NCBI RefSeq assembly: GCF_001625305.1
Contig: NW_017804576.1
Location: 1,064,046-1,128,045 of the forward strand
DNA: 64,000 nt
From: Branchiostoma belcheri
Taxonomy: Eukaryota > Chordata > Leptocardii > Amphioxiformes > Branchiostomatidae
Direction: 5' to 3'
Part shown: one piece after another, positions 1 to 10,400 of the stretch
Layout of the letters: each line of letters starts with the position of its first letter
Numbering within the stretch: the first letter of the stretch is position 1
Notes under the pieces: model-generated
Told to the model about the DNA's origin: nothing
What the model saw: the letters and a program-made list of their open reading frames with translations, nothing else
Database searches by the model: none
Program-made: the position numbers and the translations under genes

Positions 1-125
1 TCATTTGGCTGAAAAACGGCTGAGTTGAATCCCTTTAAAGAAATGGCAGGAGGAGAAGAAGAAGGAGAAACATGAAGGAACACAATATGTCTTCACCACT
101 TTGTGGTGAAGCCATAATAAAGGGA
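1..125 (+). repeat. 3' end of a Helentron-like repeat (copy C)
   Basis: This is the truncated left-edge copy of a family also present at 19505-20242 and 29262-31192. All three share a TTTAAAGAaaTGGCAGGAG segment, a GAA/GGA-rich stretch, a terminal hairpin and then a CATAATAAA-like end. Here the hairpin is CTTCACCAC-TTT-GTGGTGAAG at 91-111. A 3' hairpin with subterminal inverted repeats is typical of Helentron/Helitron2 non-autonomous elements. The family assignment is inferred, while the shared layout is directly visible. Confidence 0.5.
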
Positions 126-455
126 TCAAATTGGATCTTCTATGGCCAGGATCTTCTCTGGTAATTACTATCCCTTTATTACAACCAATTTCTACTATTT
201 TTCCAGTGATCCGCGGTGCCTGATAGGGGCTAGATTGCTCCTATCTGCTCCCCATAACTTCCTAAAATTACAAACCCCATGCAACACATTTGTCAGCTCT
301 GCCAACAGACCGTAGCCCCCGGAAGGCTCTTGTTATGGAATGTACCAAATATGATGTTACATGTATATGTAACAAGCTATTTACATTTCTCGAATCAAGT
401 ACCATAGATTTCAAGAGTCTCGATGTTGGAGACAGACTTGAATATATCTTTACAT

Positions 456-2250
456 GTTTGTTTGTTTGTTTGTTTGTTTATTAAGGAATCTCCATTAGTG
501 AGAATATGTACATCACTACTCTTCCTGGAGTCCTATACAACATAAAAATACAACTATTATTTACAATTACTTCAATTGCTATTATGCCTCAGAAAAACTT
601 ATCTTAACAACAATTTTAAACATCAATCATCACATCAATCATTACAACAATATTACACTATACAACCATCAATCAATAATGTTACACTATACAATTAACC
701 AAAAACAATTTTATAATAGATGTCTGAGAGGTCAGAGGTCAAGAGATTGTGCATAATATATTTAAAAACATTTACCACCAGGAGTTAATTGGTGTGTGTT
801 TGTTTTTATGTGTTTTTGTCCAATTCCAGATTTTTTCTTTAAACGTTTGTGGGTTTGAGGATGTGATGTGAGTAGGCAAAGTGTTGTATGTTTTAATGCA
901 CCTGTGTATGAAAGTCCGAGTCATGGCGTTGGTTCTAGGTTTAGATTGCTGGAATGCTCCTTTTTGTGCCAGTCTAGTGTTGTGCGAATGTGCCGAATTA
1001 ATTGTTTTTAATCTATTGAAAATACATCTAGGCTGTTTCTCTCTCACTACTTTATGGAATGTGTTGATTGTGCCGGTAAACAATCTCTCTTTGACTGAGG
1101 GCCAGTTTAACTGGGTGTGTAAAATATCCAAGTCGGCATCCCAACGTGCACCTGTTGCCAGCCTAGCCGCTCGATTCTGCACAACTTGTAGTTTGTCTAT
1201 TTGAGTTTGTGGCGATGATGACATAAGGGCACAGCAATAGTCAAGGTGCGATAGAACCAGGGTCTGTAGTACAGTTTTTAACATGTTGGGGGTCAAGTTA
1301 TCCTTATGTTTCCTAACTGACGCAAGTGCGCCTGCCATTTTCAATTTTGTATTGTTGACCTGCAGTACCCATGAAAGCTGCTGGTCTACTGTAACACCTA
1401 GTAATTTTGCATCTTTCGACCTGTGAAATGCTTATGCCATCAACGGAAAGTTGCAGTTTTGGTTCCCTTTTAAGTTTCTGTTGTGTACCCATGACGATTG
1501 ATTTTGTTTTACCTATGTTCAGAACTAGCTTGTTTGTTCTCACCCAATCCCATATCCGTGACAAGTCTGCCTGCAACTTATCTTGTAATCCTGTTATATC
1601 AGAAGCTGATGTGGATGGGGTTGAATCATCTGCGTACATAACTACTGTACTCTGATTAGTTGCCGTGGGCAGGTCGTTTGTAAAGATGCAAAACAGTAGG
1701 GGTCCGAGGCAGCTGCCCTGAGGTACGCCACATTTTGTTTCTATGAATGACGAAAAAGATCCATTTACAAAAACTGCCTGTTTTCTGTTTTCTAGGTAAC
1801 TTCTTGTCCAGTTTATGGCAGATTGTGCAAACCCATAACTATTCAGTTTGGCCAAACAGATGTCGTGATTAATTACATCAAAAGCCGCACTGAAATCTAA
1901 CAAGACAGCTCCTACCAAGTTACCCTTGTCAATCTCCTCCAACCAGTAGTCGGTCATTTGTATAAGCGCACTAGAAGTAGAGTGGAATCGCTTATACGCA
2001 TGTTGATTACCGGAAAAAATGTCATTTGAAATCATGTAGGTTTGGATTTGCTTCTGGCATATTCTCTCCATGACCTTACTTATGGCGGGTAGCAAGCTAA
2101 TTGGGCGGCTATTTGGTCCATTCAGTGGGGAGGATTTGTCTTTTATCAGTGGTATAACTTTTGCTTTCTTCCATTGAGAGGGAAAGATTCCTTGTATGAA
2201 AGAGCGGTTGAATATGTGGCACATGTAATGGTCCCCACAACGCAAAAATA
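456..2250 (-). mobile_element. 5'-truncated LINE with reverse transcriptase (CR1/Jockey group)
   Basis: The minus strand from about 2245 to 772 encodes the reverse transcriptase part of a non-LTR retrotransposon. Visible motifs are LDFSAAFD (motif A), GVPQGSCLGPLLF (motif B) and YADDS (motif C), followed by a thumb-like region ending in NSWW. The reading frame shifts once near 1425, where an A-run reads AAAA instead of the AAA that would keep CKLLGV in frame. A 3' UTR continues to a (TTTG)n tail at about 456-480; the plus strand reads GTTT repeats. No endonuclease domain or ORF1 is seen upstream, so the copy is 5'-truncated. The same 3' end recurs at 40098-40175. The clade is judged from motif style only. 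Confidence 0.85.
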
Positions 2251-2439
2251 GGTAGATATATAAAGGAATGCTTTGCTATTAGAAAAAATACCGAAACTTG
2301 TGATTAGCCCACTCGATTGTAACACTTTATCAAAGACTTGTGCTATCCCTCATTATTTGAATAATTATGATATAGATATGTTTGGTTTTATTCGACATTA
2401 GGTCCTATTCAACACACTTATTTTATTGTTGTTACTGTC

Positions 2440-2505
2440 TTTATGTAGTTTGCCATACATTGTACCATGTGCAATTGTCGTGCAATAAAATTCTTCCTAT
2501 GTCTA
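2440..2505 (+). repeat. LINE-type 3' end fragment
   Basis: The segment TAGTTTGCCAYACATTGTAC followed by a GTGCAATTGTCGTGCAATAAA-like end is almost identical to one at about 17600-17668. Two dispersed copies ending in AATAAA suggest the 3' tail of a non-LTR retroelement. No coding part is visible here. Confidence 0.4.
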
Positions 2506-2570
2506 GTTTAATCAGCTACATGCAGGTTTAAATTTACCTGCACAGGTGCTCGCTGCACACCTTAAATCCT

Positions 2571-2940
2571 CAGGGCTCGAAAGACTGGCTGCATGTGCAC
2601 CTTACTTAGTGCACCCAAATTTGGAGCTGTGCACCCAATTTTTTTTCTGTGGGTGCACTGGTGCACCCAAATATTTTTGTAGGTTTAAATTTGTACAAAT
2701 TGTATAGTAGCATAAAGCATATTCTTAACATCTATGTGTCAGAAAAATAATAAAATCATTGTAAATAGTACAATTGTACTTTTCTTTAGAAATCAACATA
2801 ATTCAATTTTTGCTGACATTCTACTTATTTGATCTTAATGATAATAAAAACATGGTGCACCCCAAAATTTTTCTGTGCACCTACTATTTTAGGTTGGGTG
2901 CACCAGTGCACCTATTCCCACAAATGAGTTTCGAGCCCTG
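2571..2940. mobile_element. MITE with CAGGGCTCGAAA ends and a repeated GTGCACC word
   Basis: The element starts CAGGGCTCGAAA and ends with the inverted copy TTTCGAGCCCTG. The 5-bp ATCCT directly flanks both ends (2566-2570 and 2941-2945). Inside, the word GTGCACC and its complement recur about nine times in both orientations. A related element at 60607-60839 has the same ends but a different repeated word. The CAGGG start and short duplication fit a hAT-type non-autonomous element. It interrupts an older repeat with ACCTGCAC/GTGCAGGT arms at about 2526-2985. Confidence 0.75.
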
Positions 2941-3514
2941 ATCCTGTTTCAAGTGAACAATATTACCAGCCTTGCTGTGCAGGTAAAAAAATTCCTATAC
3001 CCTGGCTAGCTACTGGTGCAGCATGGCTGATGGCGAAATGATCTGATCAGAATTTCCTGAGATGATCCAAGTGTTCAGACACCTGATACCTGAGTACCTG
3101 CCCGGCTTGCCACCTGCCCAACAATATGTTATTGTTGTTGTTTACATGCCTTTACGTGCCCCCAGTTTCACCGGAGGAAATTTGGGTCATGTACGTGCAA
3201 AGATGCAGCCTTTGACTGACCGATTTTTAGGGGGCTGTGTCCGTGACCTGTGCTAAGCAAACAGAACACGTCCTGTCAGGAAATCTTGCGTTATTCTGCC
3301 GGCTGCACCGCTGATGGCCGGATAATTCCATCTTCTCCCAGTCAGTAGTCACGCCCTCCCACGGGGCAAGTCGCCTATCTCAGCCTAGCGATACGGACAG
3401 CTTCCCTGGTCAGGCTCGACAAATCAGCAATTCTTCAAGCTTTTCAGCAACTCCGCCTGTGAGAATATATGGGAGGGACTGTACTAAAGAGGATGACAAA
3501 AGTACAGGACTCAC

Positions 3515-3716
3515 CCGAAATGAGAAAGTCCCCGCCATGATTGCAAAACTCGATGGCGTTGACACATCCATAGTGACCGAAGAGGTCCTTGCGGTACAGG
3601 CTGCGGCAGGCCCCGAGCCGCTCCCGTAGGAAGCCCTGCTTCAGCAACTGCTCGCCGCTGATGCTCCGGTTCGCCGTGAAGTTTACCGGCGAGAAACACC
3701 AGCTCCTGTGGAACAT
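3515..3716 (-). CDS. DCAF5: DCAF5-like WD40 protein, first coding exon (partial gene)
   Basis: The minus-strand exon starts at an ATG at 3716 and ends at a GT donor (3514-3513) in phase 1, after 67 codons. It contains RSLYRKDLFGHYGCVNAIEF, close to the human DCAF5 N-terminus (RNLYKKDLLGHFGCVNAIEF), where the first WD40 repeat begins. In both proteins the exon stops inside the SG|G of that repeat. DCAF5 is a WD40 substrate receptor of the CUL4-DDB1 ubiquitin ligase. All later exons lie left of the window; no further DCAF5 exon was found in 1-3500. The gene is head-to-head with TTC27, with 684 bp between start codons. Confidence 0.85.
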
Positions 3717-4400
3717 CGTGGCGCCAGTATTTTACACCATGTAGGAACCAGCCGACGTTACCAGATACGTGTTTTGCCCCTTGCTCCGGTCTGCCGTCAC
3801 CTTATCGATATTTCCATATCAGCCCCAGGCCGGACCGGAACACACAAGTACAAGATTCGGGGGGAGGGATCTTATAATTTACTGGGTTAGTGACTCAATC
3901 AACTAAAAGACTCCTCTGTAGCTGCGAAATACTTTTATTCCATTCAAGACTTCAACGTATAGCAGTCATTTTCTAACAAAAACTGCACAATACTATAATA
4001 TTTCAATCGGCAACATTTGGCATAGTCCAAATTTCCATGTCGTGCTAAAGCGACCTCTAGCAGTTTGTTACAAAACTGCAAGAAGCAAACTGAATCGTCC
4101 CCTGCAATGGTTTATATTGTCCGCTAGTCGGCGCTTTTGAACCGCTAGTTATCAGCGATTACTTAGGTGTCCTGAGTACGGCTTATATGTTGCCTTATCG
4201 TATTAACACACAAAATATGCGATACAAGACTACAATGTGCACATATTGTTACAAGTAATATACTGTACCGTGCATTTGCAAGCTATTTGGTAATTAATTC
4301 TCTTAACTGTAAGAATCTATGTTTCAAAAAGTCCCTACCATGCAGGCGCGGAATAAAGAAATTTGTGAACAGCTAAATTTTCATTTTCAGGTAGGGAAAG
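3717..4400. promoter_or_regulatory. Intergenic interval shared by DCAF5 and TTC27 (putative bidirectional promoter)
   Basis: The 684 bp between two divergent start codons hold no recognisable gene or repeat. The TTC27 start lies in AAAGATGGCGGTG (4397-4409), a good match to the YY1 motif AAGATGGCGG often found over initiation codons. A TTTTCAG just before it, at about 4384-4390, could be the acceptor of a 5' UTR intron. No TATA box was assigned. Promoter function is inferred from the divergent layout. Confidence 0.45.
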
Positions 4401-7400
4401 ATGGCGGTGCCAGCAGACGACAGCCATGTGCTCCGTACTTCATTGGAACTGAACATCCTGGCCGGAACAAGCTGCCCAACTGATGGTGGCGAGAACGCAG
4501 GTAACGTTAGGACAGCAGTGTCTGTTTGCCGAGTTTGTGCTACATTTCCCATTTTCTGTGAAGATCTAGTCTGGCTGTGTGTGTCCACTGACGATTATTC
4601 GTGATTATGCATGCGCAATACAAAACACAAGTGATCACAGGTATGTAAAATCACGGAGCTGTAATAATGTTATAGTCAAAATGGTAAAATGCATCATAGC
4701 TTCACTCAAGGACATTATGCATGTGTTTATGATCATTAAATATATCCTTTGGTAGAGAAATAAACATATTTGATATATAATAGAGTAGAGTAGATTCCTT
4801 CAGACCAGGTAGGTCCTCAGCATAAGTTCCAGTTTAGACCGCTCTTTCATATTACTGGCCATAGTACTAGTGAAACAACTAGTTGTAAGAATTAGTAGAG
4901 TAGAAACAGAAAGACACTCCTGGTCCCGGGCTGGGGATCAAACCCACGCCAAACCCGAGCACCAGTCCATAACCCAAACACTTTAACCATTCGGCTATTA
5001 AAAAGGTCTAGACCCATCGGCCGGATCAGTTGGTAGTGCCTATAAACCCCCCACTGTTACACTACTCCCCCTTTTCTTTTCAAGATTCGCCCTCGAATCT
5101 TCCAAATTCGATATCCCTGGAGCGGCACTCTTTGCCAGAACTCCCAGGGCCGGCATGGGAACCACTGTAAGAAACAGGAGAGTAGAAACAGAGAGACACT
5201 CCTGGTCCCAGGCCGGGGATCAAGCCAGCTTGCACCCAGATGCTCTAACCATTTGGCTAAAAGGTCTAGACCTGTTAGAAGGATCAGTTGGTAGTGGCTA
5301 TAAACCCCCCACTGCTGTTACATATAGTTATCATTATTACATGGGGGCCCGCAAGCCCTTTTCCGTTGAGCGCAATCGGCCGTTTTAATTCTACGCAGAG
5401 CGCAGACAGACAGACCGCTCTAATATTTTTGCGTAGAGCGTATTCGGCGTTTTAATTCTACGTAATGCGTTGTAGCCACTTGGAATTTATCGTAAAGCGT
5501 AATCGAGAGGTTTCCAAATTCAGCGTAGAGCTTTGTCGGGACCGCCCCCACCCCCTTGCAGGCCCTCTTACTTCAACTTGACCCATCTACATTTCCCCCA
5601 CCCTACAGATGTATCCAGTCTGTGTGGGCACCTGACCAGGGGAGACTACGGGCAGGTACTGGAGACTGCGGCAGCCAGGACCATCCTCGGGACCGAGCGG
5701 GTCGTCATGGCAACAGAACCCTACCCAGAGTTCCTCAGGAGGCAGGTACAGGAGTACCTGTCCAACGCTGAGGGTGGCGAGCATGGGGACACACCTGTGG
5801 ACAGGTAAGAGTACAGTTATTGTCTAGTTTCTCTATTGTTAGAATACAGTCATACTTTTTGTTTAACTGGTAACATTTAAGGGACTAGCTGTCCTACTTT
5901 ACACTCTCTGTAGACGATGACTGGTAATGATTATGGTGATGATGACTATTAGGGTAATGACAGTAGTTTTAAGTTACATGTATTGTTCTACAGATATACA
6001 TGTACAATGTTTCTAGGTTGACATTTTTTTTAGGTGTTTTTCAATCATCTTCACAATAGAGTAACATCTTAAGGGGGCACACCCCAGTTTATTTGGGGCC
6101 TCTTTTCGAAGCTGCACACCCTCAAATCTAGCGACCGTCTCTGGCGTGAAATAATTCGGAAGGAGAATAACTGTATATGGGACGAAAGGGTATCTCTTCA
6201 GCTACAAGACAAGCTGAGTTTGGTTTCTTCAACCTTTTTAAGTTTGGTAAAATCAACGGAAAAAACATTATTTTCACTCCAAAATTAATGCCCAAAATTG
6301 CAAATTTTCGCGTAGGATAATCCCACAAAAAAAAATTTTCCGGCAGAAATGACTGATGCTGGCAGAAAGACCCAAGCCTTGACTATACCCGAGTAAATTA
6401 TAAAGAAAATTCTAGTACTGTAATTTTCTAAACAGTCCACGGCGCGAGGGGTTGCAAATCCACCCCTACGAAGCCACAGAGCGAAAACTAGGTCAAACGG
6501 GCGGATTACACTTGGCGCGCAAGGATACCCGGAAGTAAGGTTCGGAGCCAAAAGAAATTTTCACCCCAAAATCACCATTTCTTACACTCTTCAGCCATGT
6601 TAATGTTTAATGATACTTCGTGGCAGTTTATAAGAAATGTCACCTCAAACTTGGACCCTCAAAACCCTTTCGTCACTTTTTTACAACGGACTATCACGGA
6701 CCCCGGTCGCGGAAGAACTGGGGTGTGCACCGTTAAGGGTACATCTCTGTCCCAGGGAACTGTGTGTTCTCCAGACCGGGGTAGCCTGCCTGCAGCTGTT
6801 TGTGCAGTCCAACTGGACCGGTCCACCGGTGGCGGGGGACCAGACTGACATCCTCCCACAGGCTTACAGACAAGACCAAAAGGTCAAGGTTTCTTTTGCC
6901 TTGTTTCTTTCTTTCTTCCTCCTTTAATCCATCTTTTTAATGGTTATTCAACTCGGTCACAGTCATTATATCATTGTTGTGTGATCACAAACTTGTGGCA
7001 TTTTTGGGATAGTCATATGTCATACAAAATTCAGCTGTCTTGTTACTGGAAAGGCTGTCTTAGGTCCTTCAAGTTCAAGTATTATTAGGATAGGGACTTG
7101 TGGGCCTGGTTAGCTCGAATTGCGCCCTACTTACAATATGCATGTATAAAAATTAGATAGACACTATAGAACCTACAATATCTGGTATATATTAAAAGTT
7201 GACATCATATTTGTAAGTAAGAAGAAAATAGAACAAACATTATTAAATCTAACAATAACATAGAACATCAGAGACATTATGCTGTTTAACATTTATCCTT
7301 GTTGGATGTTAGTTCTGTTAGAGCCTACTTGAAAATCCTACATGTACAACTTCAGTGACGGCACGGTAACAGGCATGTTTCCGTGCTACAGGGTGTGAAG

Positions 7401-10400
7401 GGAAAGCTCTGTGTAGTACTAAGTAAATTATGTTTACTACAGGATATAGGGGTTTTCTTTTACACAACCAATAATGTCTCTAACCTTGCTTACGTTTCGG
7501 TGTCTATCAGACACCTTCCTCAGAGCTTCTGACTGGAGTTCTGCTTCTCGTCGCTATATCAAGCAGATGTAGGTGGCACTTTTGCAAAGAGAACTTTTGC
7601 AGTAAGAAAGCTAAGAAACAATTATATATTGGTTGGGTAAAAGAAAACCCCTGCCAACCTGATGAAACTATTTTCGCATGTTTACTACAGGACTTGTTAG
7701 AGCCAGTTTGTCAGTCCCTAACCTGTGATGGGGAGAGTGCCTACCCCCTCTGCTCCAACCTGCTGTACTTCCTGGCAGCTCGGACCCTGCTGATGGACAG
7801 CTATCACCTCCTCACACACTGTCAGGTCTGGACGTTTCTTTTATTTTGTTTTTTAGACACAAAGATGGAGAGCATCAACTCTTTAGGCTGAGTGTCAGCC
7901 TTTTTAGCTCTAATGTCCACTCCCCACAATTCCGTACCGGTAGCGGATCATGGGGAACAGACGAAAGCTAAAAAGGCTAGCTGGCACTCAGGCTATCAAC
8001 GCTTGCAGTCTTGCATTATAGACTGAAGTAAAAAAAGTAATTGGATGACAGGACCATATTTGTAAGTCTTCATATGTGTGCAAAACAATTGTAGAGCAAT
8101 TTAACTGTTCTCCAATGAAAAAAAATGGACTCACTGGAATTTTTAACTGTCCAGGGACAGTTTCTGTGATTATGACATATGTGTACATGCTCTTAAAAGT
8201 GTATAGAAGTAAACATCTTATAAATATGAAGTGGGTCAAAGCATTAGTTTATCAAAGGCCTTCCTGAAGGAAACAAATGAATGTGCGCAAGCTAGGTAGT
8301 AAGTACTATCCAGCAGTTGAAGGTCTGATTCTCCTGTTCCCCAGACTGCAGGTTGGTGGGGCCTGAGGTGTGTGTGGGTACACCAGCAGCTCATGGAAGA
8401 GTCGAGACTCCCAACTCTGCAGCAACTGGCTCTCAAATACATACAGGATGGTACGTCTATCTTTCAGCACTGTTCGTATTGAAATTATTTTTATGTCAAT
8501 TAAAGTGGGGTGATACTGACCCCATGTAACTTTTTATTACCTCCATGAAAAATGGAGGTATTCTTTTTGGCGCGTCTGTCTGTGTGTCTGTGTGTGTGTC
8601 TGTGTGTTTGTGTTTCCGCACATTTGTAGTCAGCATAACTTCATAACGCCTTTATGGATTATGATGATATTTGGTATGTTGGTAAGTCTTACTCTGTTCA
8701 AAATGAGTGAATAAAATTAAGCTTATCATTATGAAGTTTAAACTGTAATATAACCCACCTGGTAATTTTGCATGTATCTTGTCAATGTGTTTTACACTCA
8801 TTTTATGTATCTGAGTAGAAGGTATACTCAATAAATATATGTGAATAAAAAACACAAAAAACAACTGTAATTTCCAACACAAGAAACTGGATTTACCCAA
8901 ATCTTTGTCAAGGAAGGGGCAATCCACACCTCACCTCACCTCACCGGTCCCATAGCAGTCTTTACTGCCGTCGGGGCAACTAGACTGTCAACAAGACTCT
9001 TCCACCCAGGGCGGTTCTCAGCTAGACTTGTCTGGTGACTCAGGGGATGTCCTGTCCATTCCTTCAGGTCACTAGTCCAGGTCCTTCGCAGACGCCCCCT
9101 CAGTCGTCCACCCTCCGCCTTCCCTTGCAGTGTAGTGTGGGCTAGGGAACCCTTCACAGCTTCTGAAAAAAAAAACAACGTTTTGTTGGCCCACAGTGAC
9201 GGAGAGGGAGGAGGTGCTGTTCTCAGACAGCTGCAGGTGGCTCCAGGTGCTGTACCAGCTGGAAGCTGGCTACACCTGCCTGCACTACTACCAGTACACA
9301 GCTGCACAGGAACACTTCAGCTCTGCCGCCAAGCTGGCTAGACTACAGGTGGAACTCACAGGTAGGGTCGGCTGATTTTGTTTGTTTGTTTGTTTGTTTG
9401 TTTGTTTGTTTGCCTGCACTACTACCAGTATACAGCTGCACAGGAGCACTTCAGCTCTGCCGCCAAGCTGGCTAGACTACAGGTGGAACTCACAGGTAGG
9501 GTCGGCTGATTTGTTTGTTTGTTTGTTTGTTTGTCTGCACTACTACCAGTATACAGCTGCACAGGAGCACTTCAGCTCTGCTGCCAAGCTGGCACGACTA
9601 CAGGTGGAACTCACAGGTAGGGTCGGCTGATTTGTTTGTTTGTTTGTTTGCCTGCACTACTACCAGTACACAGCTACACAGGAGCAGTTCAGCTCAGCTG
9701 CCAAGCTGGCGAGATTACAGGTGGAACTCACAGGTAGGGTCGGCTGATTTGTTTGTTTGTTTGTTTGTTTGTTTGTTTGTTTGCCTGCACTACTACCAGT
9801 ACACAGCTGCAAAGGAACACTTCAGCTCTGCCGCCAAGCTGGCACGACTACAGGTGGAACTCACAGGTAGGGTTGGGTGATTTTGTTTGTTTGTTTGTTT
9901 GTTTGCCTGCACTACTACCAGTATACAGCCGCACAGGAACAGTTCAGGTCAGCTGCCAAGCTGGCACGACTACAGGTGGAACTCACAGGTAGGGTCAGCT
10001 GACACACTAACTTGTAACAACCATGGCCCAACTTACGACTGCCACTGGCGAGTGCAAGGGCACAGATACTTTATTGGACACTTCTTAGAGTTGTTGTGAT
10101 AACTGTAATGGGATAAATGTAATGTGGCGTCAAACCCTTATAAGCCTACCAAAGTTGTAACACTTACAGCCTATGTAGGTTGTAACATTAACAGCCTGCC
10201 AGTTGTAATACTAACAGTTCTATAAGGTGTTCAGTCCTACATGCCAACCTCAAGATAGAACAAAAGATTGAGAAGGTGACCTCACGCTGAGAATAATAAG
10301 ACTGAGAACGAATGAAACACGGCACTTCTCTGGTTAGCTAGTAGTGCAATGCGGCTTCACTACGGCTTGCATTTGTAGCCAAGCACAACGGGTCACTCCT

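Noticed and set aside
9515-9992. Long open frames rich in FVCLFVCLF
   Set aside because: They are products of the GTTT tracts and exon 6 copies in a frame unrelated to TTC27.
9360-10000. CRISPR-like array of regularly spaced repeats
   Set aside because: The repeat units are exon fragments with GTTT tracts in a eukaryotic intron, not short palindromic repeats with unique spacers.
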